From Emergomyces orientalis (taxonomy: Eukaryota > Ascomycota > Eurotiomycetes > Onygenales > Ajellomycetaceae): a stretch of DNA of 64,000 nt. A model generated the notes under the pieces. That model had not been told where the DNA came from and did not search any database. It worked only from the letters and a program-made list of their open reading frames with translations. Positions 53,211-63,915 of the stretch are shown here, in pieces. The stretch is from positions 1,295,124 through 1,359,123 of the forward strand of contig MOWL01000046.1 in the NCBI GenBank assembly GCA_002110485.1. The letters run 5' to 3'. How positions within the stretch are numbered: position 1 is the first letter of the stretch; each line of letters opens with the position of its first letter. Made by a program: the position numbers and the translations under genes.

Positions 53211-53558
53211 TGAAGTGGAATAAGGGGTTGTGCGCTTTTGGCGGCACGTGGGCAGGAGCAGCGGGATCGTAAGGAGGTTGGTAAGTTCGCCGTGTATACA
53301 ATATTCTATTCAACGAGCTATCCAAATAGCAATACAAAAGAACACGTAGGAGATTCAAATATAGAAGAAGAACAAGCAATCAATCACATATCAAATCACA
53401 CAATCAAAAAGGAGCAATCTCACTGCTCTGCGTACAATCAATCTTCGCCGAATCCACACGTGTGTCAAAGGATAATGGGAATATGAGGCAGCCATGCCAA
53501 ACAAATATATGAGGCGGTCTCGGCGAAAAGTAATACCACGCCGAGATTCCCCACCACA
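53211..53558 (-). repeat. 3' LTR of element B
   Basis: 348 bp, inverse complement of the LTR of element A; the adjoining G run (53564-53571 on plus as Cs) is its polypurine tract. Confidence 0.95.
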
Positions 53559-54037
53559 CATCTCCCCCCCCTATAGCTTGCCGACCCGGCAAGTAAGAAT
53601 GCGATCCGAATGAATGAAAACAAGGAATTGCAGGAAAGAATCAATCAAGAATCAAGAAAATGAAAGACAATCAATAAAAGAATATAGAAAAGAGAAAGAA
53701 AAAGTGAACAGCAGAGAAAAGAAAGACAAGCAAGAACAAGAGAAAACAGGGAAACAAGTAAGCAGAATGTGATCAACACAGCGACAGTGGCAAGATGCGG
53801 CAAATTGGCAACAGCGCGATCGTGATTGGTCAATCTTTTGACGGCCCGGGGCCGGGAAAACATGATTGGCTGATGGCTGCGGCTATTCGGCGGGCGCATT
53901 CTCGCGGCCATGCACCGGAATCTGCATAGCCTCGCCCTCGGCGACAGCGCGATCTCCCTCAATTGAGGCGAGGGGGATGTTCCTCTTCAGACAATAGAAA
54001 CAGCTACGTTCTCCAAATAATTCCTCCTCTGTAGCCA

Positions 54038-55222
54038 TCATGATCTCGAAACACCGGATCCCTTCGGTGACCGCTCTCTTGCGCCGCTCCTCAATGTATT
54101 CTTGCGGCGAACTGCCCTTGCCGTTGAAGAGAATATCTTCTTTGCATCTCTAAGCTGCGCTTTCACATCCACAGGGACATAGGGAGAACACCGGCATCCT
54201 CTGTTCACTGTTGTATGCTGCTTGTCAGTTGCCTCTACCAAAGCAGGGCTATCTTGATCAACCCCCATATTCTCAAATTCCGCAACTTGGTCAGGGCTGA
54301 GAAGTTCAGCAAGATGGGTGTCTGACAAGGCTGCAGACAGGCTGCTGACGTCCGAAAGCAAGGATTGGCTGGAGACGCGGCGAGAAGTACGCACAGGAGG
54401 ACTATGTATAGAACCTTGAGGAGATCCAAGCGAGGGTGCACTGGGGCGTATCACGTTCAACACACGGGGAGAAGGTAGAGGAGACTGGCCAGTCATATGT
54501 TGATCGGGAGGGGATAGGACACGTTCTTGAGGCTGGGGTGAAGCAACTGTCATAGAATCTTCAGTGAGAATTCCGCCAGGACCAAAGATAAGACCTGCAG
54601 CTTGAAGATTTCCTTGTGTGATCTCTTGGCCAATAAAATTGGAATCGGCCGCTGCTTCGATATCTGCCAACATGATCGTCTTATATCGCTTAACTCCTCG
54701 TCGAGGTGGCTGAGTGATGCGAGCCCACATTGCTTGATTGATCCGGCCGATTGCAGAAGCATATTCGTGATGTAGGGCCAGGGTTTGACAGGCGCGTTGC
54801 ATCCGCTCTGAAGTCATGATATGCCAGAACGAATCCACGCGAACTTTTCCCCACATCCTGGTGCATGTAGTATATGCTATGGCGCAGCGATCGCGCCGTT
54901 CAGCTACCTGAGCAGCAACTCGTTGAAGCTCCGCCGTCTGGTTATCAAATGCTTGCTGGGCCACCACCTGGCGCCAGGATCCATCATTTCTCATCCACTC
55001 ATAGAATGCGGCAACCTCATCTTGAGCTGCCTCATGGCGCCCCATGAGTAGATTACCGATCTCACATTGTGCTTGGTAGCGAACCTGCGGATTCTGACCC
55101 AGAGAATTGACATAAGCTTGCAGCTCCATCGCCGTATGAAAAACATGGTTATCATATGTCACAAGAGCGAGCTGGCTCGCTGGTCTCGGTACCAGAGTGT
55201 GTTGGCTAGAGGGGTTCGACAT
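54038..55222 (-). pseudogene. Element B third gene, truncated by a deletion
   Basis: The same protein as element A's third gene up to VDVKAQLRDAKKI, after which a deletion joins it out of frame to the C-terminal part, giving 394 residues with an unrelated tail. The joint sits at 54134-54139. The 1291-bp loss is not a multiple of three. The loss removes most of the globular C-terminal half. Confidence 0.9.
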
Positions 55223-55642
55223 CTTTGTAATGAAATAAGGAAATATAGGGAAAAATCAATGAATTAAAAATAGAAAAAGAGACTTGAATGCCAATTTGAA
55301 AAAGAAAAATGATTATCTGGGCAGAGCAGGTCAATAATATAATACTTCCTCAAGGTGAATTTTGGAAGATAATGTGAAAAGCAGTCAACATGCAGCGAGG
55401 GTGACAGCAGTTCATAAAATTCACTGCCAGCTTCAATCTGACCCAGAGAATTGAATATCAAAGAGAAAGTAAACAAAACAAAGAAAAGACAATATCAAGA
55501 GATTAAAATTAGAAGGAACTGATATGATGCATGAAAAACATGCAAGAAAGAAGCAGAATCATGAAAAATAGAGACTAAGAAAACAGCAACTTGAATGAAG
55601 AAAACAACAACAAGGAAATCATTATACAAAGAAAAACAGCAG

Positions 55643-58600
55643 TCAGATAATGACTGCAAACTCCTTACCATGAGGGATCCATGACTGCAAGTCATCCTGA
55701 CCCCCCCTCAAAGAATTCTTCTTATCAGTATCTTGCATATCCACCTCTTCCTCTTCAATATCATTTGCTTCATTGATATTATTCTCTGCAACCGGCATTT
55801 GATTGTCTCGGAGATAGAACCTTTTTAACCTATTACCTGCAGTAGTATTTCGAAACGGCGAACCATCCAGCTCTTCCAGATGATAGGTCCCTTTCTCATG
55901 GTTTGCTTCTCGGATTCGATACGGGCCCAGCCATCGGAAGTTGAGCTTGGCAGAATAGGACGTTTCTAGCTTGGTATCATGCAAAAGCACCAAATCACTT
56001 ATCTGCAATGGTTCTCGGACTAATTGCTTAGTTTCATCAAATAGATCTCGGTTCTTCTCTCTCGCACGGCGCAGGTGATGAGCGGCCTCCTCCAGATCTT
56101 CATCTCTCTTTTCCAATTGTCGAATACGCATATATATCAAATCAGCACGGGATTGCACTGTCTGCCAGGGAAGTGTTTGCCAAGTTGGAACGTCAAGCTC
56201 TATTGGAAGGATAGCATCGTAGCCATATTGCAGGCGGAACGGGGTTTCACCAGTAGATTGCCGAATGGTGACGCGATCTGCCCATAGCGCAGAATGGAAA
56301 TGATTAACCCAGCTTCTTCCATCTGCAGCTAGCTTTGAAAGCGCATCGGATATCGGGCGGTGACCGCGTTCGACCATGCCATTAGCCTTCGCATTGTATG
56401 GTGAGATGGTTATTTGATTAACACGATATTTGGCGGTGAGAATCTTAGTCCATTTTTGATTCTCCGGCCCGCCATCACACACTAATTCCCGAAAGCAGCC
56501 GTGTCGGCAAATGATATTCTCATAGATGAATTGCGCCACGTTCTCAGCTGTTCCACGAGCGAGAGGGCGGCCTTCCACCCAGCCAGTGAGATCATTCCGA
56601 GCAATAACAGCACATCGCTTGCCTCGGTTCTTCGGAAACTTGACAACATCGATACACCACTTGTCCCATAGATAATTGCGGCTTGTTGGATATAGTGGTT
56701 CTTCCAAGCGAGCGCCATCCCTCAGCTGGCACACTGTGCAGCTTTTGCAATAATTCTTGACGGCTTTCCAGATACCTTCCCACCAATATCGCTGCGTGAT
56801 CTTGTGGTTTGTGGCCTCGCGGCCCTTATGACCAGATTCATCATGCATCCGAGCAACGATATCCTTTTGCTCAGATGAGTTATCAACCACGCGTCTCAGA
56901 GGAATTCCCTTGCCTGATCGTCGGAATAGATGTTGACCTTGGACGATATATCGAAGTGCATGCTTGCGCCATTTAGAAAAGACGGAACGTGGTATATCAT
57001 CCGGCCGCTTCATGGTGGTGAGAAACCTCGCAATTGATTCGCTGCGATCAGAATAATCAGGCGAAAGAACACGCACACCCGATGACTCGGAAGCATCCAC
57101 GCCGCTGACATCGAAATCAGGAACCGTCAAAGATGCAACACTAATATAGTTGAGTTCTGCATCTATGAAATCATCGATATCTTGATCCTCAGGAACCTCA
57201 CCCTCAGCAGGAGGTCGACGAGATAGCCCATCTGCAGCAGTATGCTTCCGACCAGGCACATGTCGAACTTCGAAATCAAACATCCGAATCCAGGCAAGCC
57301 AGCCAGTAACGAGAGCACCAGGCAGGTCAGTGGCAGATCGATTGAGCTGTGCCACTAGAGTCTTCGCGTCGGTTTCCAGAATAAAGTGAACGCCATACAG
57401 GTAATAACGGCATTTCTTTAGCATCTTGAGCACAGCGCGGCATTCTCGCTTTCCTGCATCATATTTTGCTTCGGTGGGGCTCCAGATTCCGCTCTCATAT
57501 CGGCAAGGGTGTAGCTTTCCATTCAATTTATCCCGTTGGCTGAGCGTTCCACCCCATCCTTCAAGACAGGCATCCGTGGCCATCACGATATCACCGGCAT
57601 CTTCAGAATAATCAATGCAGCAAAGTGCAGGGGCAGTTGTCAGGGCATTCTTCAAAATTGCCATTGCATTCACTTGTTCAAGACCCCAGGTAAAAGGAAT
57701 GTTCTTCTTGAATAGAATATAGATAGGTATAGAAATGATAGCGAAATTCGGAATCCATATTCTATAGTAAACGCAAACACCTAAGAAAGCTCGGGCACCC
57801 GTGACATCTGTCGGATCCGGCCACTCAACGATTTTGACGATTTTCGCAGCTTCGGGGCGCCTGCCGTCAGCATCCACAACATATCCGACTAGAACCATAC
57901 CGGAGCAGGCGAATTCTGACTTTCCAACCTGGATACACGTGTCCGCGAGTTCTATGCTGATGAGGGTGGCATCTAAGTTTTGCAGATGCTCCAGGACAAA
58001 TTTCCGAATACCTGGCATCACTTCTTCATCATTGTAACGCGTCCGCGGGCCTTTCACACCAATATCATCCATAAAATTGTCTGCTTGATGCGGTATGTTC
58101 GATCGAAGAATGCGTGCCATGATTCGGCAGAACTGCGCAATAGAATTCGTCGCGCCTTGTGGCAGTGCTGTCTGACGAAGCAACCCGATCGGGGTAAGGA
58201 AAGCTGTCATATCTCGGCTGTCTTCGTGTAAAGGAACTTGATCATATCCAGAAAAGAAATCCATCATGCTCGTTATCTTCATTCCCGCGAAATCCTCAGC
58301 AAACGCGTCCGCACTAGGTGGAATATACGCATCGCGAATAGTGACAGCGTTCATGTCCATGCACGCGTTGACAATGCGATATTTCCCAGCTTCTTTCTTC
58401 TTGACGAGGAACCACTTATTTCGATACGGACCATGGCAATGTTCATAAACTCCAGAATCAACGCGTTCGCGAAGCATATTGATGATTGTAGGGACGAGCT
58501 TTCGAGGAATAGGAAATCCTGCCGCTTGCCATGCTTTATGCGGAGCAACGCGAATCTTGACAGGTGGAGAGACTTCTTTTGCAAGCGTTCCGCAATCCTT

Positions 58601-59302
58601 AAAACTCCACGCGAGGGCTTTTTCTCTTCTAAGCAGAATCTCAATCAAAAGTTCGCGTTCCTGTGGGGTGAGCATCGATCCGATCCGCAGATTCTTGATC
58701 CTTTCCTCTGTGAGTCGCGAACCTCGCGGGCAATCGGAGAAACGGGGTGTAATGAAATGATCGTAGGGCGAAGGCGGATCCTGCTCCGGAATCACATTGT
58801 CTTTGAACCATTGTTGGCGAATTTCTCTCCACTTATCTGTTCCGCCGGGAATCCCGCCACCTGTAGTTGGCACATCGAGAGGTTGAATCTTATCGGCTTT
58901 TCGCTTGTATAATGTCGCAACGACTGGACCGCGCGATCGAGGAGAAGATCGTGAAGAAGCATATAAAGACAAATCATGAAGCTGCACACCACGAACACGG
59001 CGTGATTCGGATATTGAATAATTAGAGAAAGGAAAAGATGAATGTGTAGACGGGTAAAATTGTTGATGTAGGATGGCGGGGAAAAACCTGTGAGGTTCTC
59101 GGGCGTTTTGGGGCGGCGTTCTCTGATTGGCTGAATCTTTTGGCGGCCCGGGGCCGCCAAAAGTCTGATTGGCTGACGCACCCACACCGCTTTCAAAACA
59201 CGGCAGAATATTTGCCCCGCTATCCACATCGCGATCGCTGAATCTGATATCATTTCTTTGCCCACCACATTCAACATCGCAAAGATCAATCGGACTCAGC
59301 AT
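55643..59302 (-). CDS. Element B pol: reverse transcriptase, RNase H, integrase
   Basis: 1219 residues, same domains and catalytic residues as element A pol. Seven Gs in the run at 55701-55707 (Cs on plus) put the end in the frame that stops after KEFAVII. This is likely the native C-terminus, since it is hydrophilic and short, whereas the A version adds a T-rich hydrophobic tail. Confidence 0.9.
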   Translation of the reverse strand: MLSPIDLCDVECGGQRNDIRFSDRDVDSGANILPCFESGVGASANQTFGGPGPPKDSANQRTPPQNAREPHRFFPAILHQQFYPSTHSSFPFSNYSISESRRVRGVQLHDLSLYASSRSSPRSRGPVVATLYKRKADKIQPLDVPTTGGGIPGGTDKWREIRQQWFKDNVIPEQDPPSPYDHFITPRFSDCPRGSRLTEERIKNLRIGSMLTPQERELLIEILLRREKALAWSFKDCGTLAKEVSPPVKIRVAPHKAWQAAGFPIPRKLVPTIINMLRERVDSGVYEHCHGPYRNKWFLVKKKEAGKYRIVNACMDMNAVTIRDAYIPPSADAFAEDFAGMKITSMMDFFSGYDQVPLHEDSRDMTAFLTPIGLLRQTALPQGATNSIAQFCRIMARILRSNIPHQADNFMDDIGVKGPRTRYNDEEVMPGIRKFVLEHLQNLDATLISIELADTCIQVGKSEFACSGMVLVGYVVDADGRRPEAAKIVKIVEWPDPTDVTGARAFLGVCVYYRIWIPNFAIISIPIYILFKKNIPFTWGLEQVNAMAILKNALTTAPALCCIDYSEDAGDIVMATDACLEGWGGTLSQRDKLNGKLHPCRYESGIWSPTEAKYDAGKRECRAVLKMLKKCRYYLYGVHFILETDAKTLVAQLNRSATDLPGALVTGWLAWIRMFDFEVRHVPGRKHTAADGLSRRPPAEGEVPEDQDIDDFIDAELNYISVASLTVPDFDVSGVDASESSGVRVLSPDYSDRSESIARFLTTMKRPDDIPRSVFSKWRKHALRYIVQGQHLFRRSGKGIPLRRVVDNSSEQKDIVARMHDESGHKGREATNHKITQRYWWEGIWKAVKNYCKSCTVCQLRDGARLEEPLYPTSRNYLWDKWCIDVVKFPKNRGKRCAVIARNDLTGWVEGRPLARGTAENVAQFIYENIICRHGCFRELVCDGGPENQKWTKILTAKYRVNQITISPYNAKANGMVERGHRPISDALSKLAADGRSWVNHFHSALWADRVTIRQSTGETPFRLQYGYDAILPIELDVPTWQTLPWQTVQSRADLIYMRIRQLEKRDEDLEEAAHHLRRAREKNRDLFDETKQLVREPLQISDLVLLHDTKLETSYSAKLNFRWLGPYRIREANHEKGTYHLEELDGSPFRNTTAGNRLKRFYLRDNQMPVAENNINEANDIEEEEVDMQDTDKKNSLRGGQDDLQSWIPHGKEFAVII

Positions 59303-59304
59303 AT

Positions 59305-62271
59305 CTAGTTTAAAGTCTGCACTTTGCCACGAAGATCATCTAACTTTCGATCTCCATGGTCGCCGGGAGAATAACCAAGAAAAGACACCTGATTCTTCTC
59401 ATCCTTCGGATCAAAAACGTGAACAAGAACACCGCCTTTGTTATCTGTAGTTCTTGCCAAACGCGTCGCGTTTTCATATGGTCGGCCGAGAATGCAATCA
59501 TGAGAACCGCGTTCCATGATGAAGAATGTCTGAGGCACCATAACAGATCCAAGGCGAACAGGAACATCCTTGCAGATTCCAATGACACCACTCTGCTGAC
59601 CCCCAGCTCCAAGAATAGGTTTGACAGCATCCCTTTGAATGATGAGACCGAGATCTAACGCAGTTCTTTCAACAAGACAGTTAATTTCCGCACCTCCATC
59701 AAATATCGCCTCAGTTTCCCCCTTTCCAATTCCGACAGTGAACTTGATGTGTCCAACCGAAACGAGATTCCAACGAGGATTATACTCAGCAACAGAAGTG
59801 CCAGGTTGAACCAGGGCAACGGTGGCTGCATCATCCCGAATCATATGCTGTTGAACTTCGATGGGAAGATTTTGAAAGAACATGTGCTGGAGTTGGGTGG
59901 AGCATGCCATGAGATCTTTAATCTGAATTCCGCCGATTTCTTGGCGCATGATCTTCTCAAATATTCGCCGCGTCGCGATCGCCATATTGTCTTTATTCTT
60001 CATTTCTGCAGAAAGCTTTGGCCCTTTGAGTTTCCGAGGCCTGCAGAGAACAGTTTTCTTCTGAATCTGCGGAGCATCTGCCATTTCTGAATCTGGGACA
60101 ATTCCACCGTCTCCGAGCTTTGGACTTCCGCCCTGAAGCTGTTCATCATGGAGAGGTTGAGAATTATCATCCTCATCATCTTCCTGTGAAGCAGAGATCA
60201 CATCTTGAGCAAAAGAAACTGATTTCCCATCTGAATACCTGCCATTGCGCCGAGAATGTGTTGTTGGCAGTCTCTTCTCCTTCTCAATTCGTCCGGAAAG
60301 CGTTGCTTGATTTTTATTCATAGAAGAGGCCTTATCCTTCTCAGTAGAAGTGGAAGCAGCCATTACACTAACAATCTCCTCCATCTCACTATCGGTCATA
60401 TCACCTTCCTCAGGGCCACTATCAAATCCAATATCACATATGCTTACGGCATTCACCGATGGCATCGGGGATCCGTCAGGAAATACCCGGATACTACCAT
60501 CATTCCGAAGTTTATCCGCGGTTGGGACAGTCGGCGGTGCAGCCATTTGCTTCAAAAGTCGTTCAATTGTAACAATATGGGGCTCAAGTCGGTTGACAGC
60601 AATCTTCGGGCCTTTTCTCATCACATTACCCTCATAGTATTCTCCAATCATATTCCGATGAATCTTGCCCTGATCGATGAGCCGGCCGATTGCTAAGCAA
60701 TTTGGAAGCATATGGTTTGAATCTCCGCAACCCCAGCATGACATCGGCGGTCGATCGTATTGAACAAAGCTTCCAGATCGAGATCGAGACGGGCCTCCAG
60801 GTCCACGTTGAGTTCCATAGTAAGACACATTTGGCAAATCCAATGCAGGATCACGTCCTCGAGTAAGAAGAACCTTTGGAGCAGTCACATTTTGCTGCAT
60901 GTTTCCCTGGTTTTGAATGCCAGCGATCGCCAGAGATAACGCGTCCATTCGGTTGACAAGGTTCTCAAGAATGTTATCACTCGGATTCTGTGTTTTCGCA
61001 TCCGGAGCAGGCATCGCCGAAGCGGTCGGCACAGGCACATTCAATGTGGGCGGATTAAACACGGGCTGAGCAGACGGCTGCATCGATGGAATAGAGTTGG
61101 GGAAAACATCAGGTGCCAGAACTCGTGCAATCTCTTCCTTTGTCTTCTGCATTTGAGACACAGCATCGCAGATCTTCGGCAGTTCCCATCCAGATTGACT
61201 AACCTTATCAAATCCAGCAGTGCGGAAAGCTTTTTCACGAATACCTTCTGAAAGTCCTTGAAGAAACCAGATACAAGCAAGAGATTGTTGCAATTCATTC
61301 TTGCAAATGAGAGGCATCGCAACTGCGCGGAATTGACGGCAGTAGACGAGGATCTCCTGGCTGGTAGAATGGGTTTTGTTGCACAATGCATGGAGGTAAG
61401 ATTGATTATACATCTGTTGGTGAGCATCTTCGCGCCAGAAATCGGCAAGCAACTGCTTTTTAACCATTTCCCATGTCTTATGATCCAAGACAAGCTGATC
61501 GATATGGCCCTGCAGTTCCATGGTACAATAGTTCCGTAATACCGCCAGAGCATCGATTCCTGCAACGAAATGCAAGGTGCACATTGCCTCATATCGATCA
61601 ACAAAAGCAGTAATGTTTCTCCCATCAAAGAATGGGGCTCCAGGTGCTCCAGGAATCGGCATCGGCATGACAAGACGTTGATATGGCAGTCCACTATTGG
61701 GAGTCGGCTGACCGGACGAGGTAGTAGTGGGTGTAGTCATCTTTTCTTTGCTAGCTTCTGTCTTCTCTTTGCTAACTTCTATTTTCGGGGGCGCTGCAGA
61801 GACCTTTCCTGACTGAGTTTGACGATGGGCAATAGAATCCGACCGAGAATGCTTGGAAGACATATATTGAGAAAGAAAGGAACGCACAAAAGACTTCTGT
61901 TCACATAAGAGAAAGAGTTCAACAATACTATCAATATCAATATCCTTTTTATATTCAAATCTCAAATCCTCAAGAAAGAGAAGGAATTTCAACATCCACT
62001 TTAGATCTTTTTGCTGAAGGTCTTTTTTCTTATCACTTTTCTCAACATTTCTCTCTTCTTTCATTTGTTGAATAGGGGTATGGGTATTCAAATTGAGCTT
62101 ATCAGTGGGGCGTTCGCTCGCATCCTTCATTATCCACTGTCGATATCGGCCATATCGGCCAATCAGAGGCTTCCACAAATGAACACTATTGAAAAGAATG
62201 CTCAACAAAAGCAGAAAAGACAAAATGTTGAGAGAAATCATATCAGTCGTAGCTACCGCCTGCCCATCCAT
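59305..62271 (-). CDS. Element B gag with C-terminal protease
   Basis: 988 residues from the ATG at 62271, encoding the same protein as in element A, including the hydrophobic N-terminal segment, the single zinc knuckle and the DGG protease loop. Ends two bases before the pol ATG. Confidence 0.9.
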   Translation of the reverse strand: MDGQAVATTDMISLNILSFLLLLSILFNSVHLWKPLIGRYGRYRQWIMKDASERPTDKLNLNTHTPIQQMKEERNVEKSDKKKDLQQKDLKWMLKFLLFLEDLRFEYKKDIDIDSIVELFLLCEQKSFVRSFLSQYMSSKHSRSDSIAHRQTQSGKVSAAPPKIEVSKEKTEASKEKMTTPTTTSSGQPTPNSGLPYQRLVMPMPIPGAPGAPFFDGRNITAFVDRYEAMCTLHFVAGIDALAVLRNYCTMELQGHIDQLVLDHKTWEMVKKQLLADFWREDAHQQMYNQSYLHALCNKTHSTSQEILVYCRQFRAVAMPLICKNELQQSLACIWFLQGLSEGIREKAFRTAGFDKVSQSGWELPKICDAVSQMQKTKEEIARVLAPDVFPNSIPSMQPSAQPVFNPPTLNVPVPTASAMPAPDAKTQNPSDNILENLVNRMDALSLAIAGIQNQGNMQQNVTAPKVLLTRGRDPALDLPNVSYYGTQRGPGGPSRSRSGSFVQYDRPPMSCWGCGDSNHMLPNCLAIGRLIDQGKIHRNMIGEYYEGNVMRKGPKIAVNRLEPHIVTIERLLKQMAAPPTVPTADKLRNDGSIRVFPDGSPMPSVNAVSICDIGFDSGPEEGDMTDSEMEEIVSVMAASTSTEKDKASSMNKNQATLSGRIEKEKRLPTTHSRRNGRYSDGKSVSFAQDVISASQEDDEDDNSQPLHDEQLQGGSPKLGDGGIVPDSEMADAPQIQKKTVLCRPRKLKGPKLSAEMKNKDNMAIATRRIFEKIMRQEIGGIQIKDLMACSTQLQHMFFQNLPIEVQQHMIRDDAATVALVQPGTSVAEYNPRWNLVSVGHIKFTVGIGKGETEAIFDGGAEINCLVERTALDLGLIIQRDAVKPILGAGGQQSGVIGICKDVPVRLGSVMVPQTFFIMERGSHDCILGRPYENATRLARTTDNKGGVLVHVFDPKDEKNQVSFLGYSPGDHGDRKLDDLRGKVQTLN

Positions 62272-62298
62272 TTTGAATTGCCTTCCCAGGGACGCCAA

Positions 62299-62646
62299 TG
62301 AAGTGGAATAAGGGGTTGTGCGCTTTTGGCGGCACGTGGGCAGGAGCAGCGGGATCGTAAGGAGGTTGGTAAGTTCGCCGTGTATACAATATTCTATTCA
62401 ACGAGCTATCCAAATAGCAATACAAAAGAACACGTAGGAGATTCAAATATAGAAGAAGAACAAGCAATCAATCACATATCAAATCACACAATCAAAAAGG
62501 AGCAATCTCACTGCTCTGCGTACAATCAATCTTCGCCGAATCCACACGTGTGTCAAAGGATAATGGGAATATGAGGCAGCCATGCCAAACAAATATATGA
62601 GGCGGTCTCGGCGAAAAGTAATACCACGCCGAGATTCCCCACCACA
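62299..62646 (-). repeat. 5' LTR of element B
   Basis: 348 bp. The primer-binding site TGGCGTCCCTGGG follows on the minus strand at about 62297-62283. Confidence 0.95.
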
Positions 62647-63915
62647 ACATCAGAATCTGCTCATGAAGTTATTCAATTTAATATTGAAATTGATGAAAAG
62701 GAAACATGTGAGAATCCTCTACTATCAAATCAATATAATTTTGAAAAAGCTGAATGGTCTGAAATCAATAAGAGAATTGAAGATTTAAAATTTGAAAAAA
62801 AAGAAGAATTATCAAATTGAAATGAAAAGACAATAATAACAGATATAATGCTAGAAAGTAGAACTAATATAATAACTGAAATTATATTAGAAAGCATTAA
62901 AAACTTTATACCAAAGAAAAAGCTTTCAGAATTCTCAAAACCTTGGTGGTCAGAAGAAATAACAGAAAAAAGAAAAAATCTAGCAAAAATAAAAAAAGAA
63001 TGGAAAGAGAATATCATATCTTATAAAGAATATAAAAGAATAAGAAATGAATATTTCACATTAATTAAAAAAGCTAAAACTAGCTGCTGGAATAAATTTC
63101 TTGAGAATGCACAGGGAAAAGAAATATTTAAAGCTTTTAAATATACAAAGTTTAAATCTGTTGCAAAGCTTCCATCTCTAAAATATAAAATAGAAAATGA
63201 GGAATATATTGCTCATTCTTTTGAACAAAAATGTCAGACTTTTATGAAAATTCTATTTCAAAAACCACCTCAATCTGAACAATATAGTTCAATATGTGAA
63301 TATATTGAAGATTCAAGATGAGCTTGGCCAGATCTATCTAGAAATGAACTTGAAACTGCTGTTTTTACAAGTTCTACAAAAACAGCTGCAGGACCTGATA
63401 CTATAAATCATTTAATTATTCAAAAAGTCTTTCATTCTCTGAAAAATGAATTATTTGCATTATTCTCTCAACTAATGAAGAATGGATATCACTCTGAATG
63501 CTGGAGACAAGCAACTGGTATAGTTCTTGCAAAACTAAATAGAAAAGCTACTATGCCAAAGTCTTATAGAATTATATCACTTTTGAATTGCTTGGGAAAA
63601 ACTCTTGAAAAAATAATAGCAACAAGATTATCATATCTAGACTCAATCACTGATTTATTATATAATGATCAAATGGGTGGCAGAAAACAGAATTCTGCAA
63701 TAGATACAGTTTTATCAATAATTCATGATATTCAAATGGCAAAAAATGAAGGCTTAGTTACAACAGCTGCTTTTATTGATATAAAAGGTGCTTTTGATCA
63801 TGTTTCAAAGAATAAGCTAATAATTATTCTTCAAGAGATGAAACTACCAAAAGCATTAATAAAGTGGGTTATATGTTTTATGTCAAAAAGATATATTCAA
63901 CTACTTTTTGACTCA
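62647..63915 (+). pseudogene. LINE ORF2 reverse transcriptase N-terminal part
   Basis: The continuation of ORF2 beyond element B. It has a linker (TSESAHEVIQFNIEID), TGA at 62818 and at 63319 at likely Trp positions (SN-stop-NEK, SR-stop-AWPDL), and then open reverse-transcriptase segments: AAGPDTINHLI, YRIISLLNCLGKTLEKIIA, QMGGRKQNSAID, and AAFIDIKGAFDHVS. It ends MSKRYIQLLFDS at the telomere, before the catalytic YVDD. Therefore it could never function in this position. Confidence 0.85.

Larger units (their letters stand above)
53211..62646 (-). mobile_element. Ty3/gypsy-type LTR retrotransposon B, inverted copy with a deletion in its third gene
   Basis: 9436 bp, minus strand, 348-bp LTRs identical in appearance to those of element A, flanked by the 4-bp duplication ACAT. 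It differs from A by a 1291-bp loss in the third gene, two one-base G-run differences and a very few substitutions: one synonymous C/T in pol and one Gly-to-Ser in the third gene were seen. gag and pol are full length, so it could still transpose if the third gene is not needed in cis. Confidence 0.95.
50575..63915 (+). mobile_element. AT-rich LINE, plus strand, split by element B and cut by the telomere
   Basis: The LINE has a 5' untranslated region (50575-50902), gag-like ORF1, an endonuclease and the first part of the reverse transcriptase. Element B interrupts it between 53210 and 62647 with target duplication ACAT (53207-53210 and 62647-62650). It ends at 63915 in the reverse transcriptase, where the telomere repeat begins. 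The part present ends just before the part with which the minus-strand LINE at 49606 begins. Both share AT-rich codon use, so they may be the same family. Confidence 0.8.
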
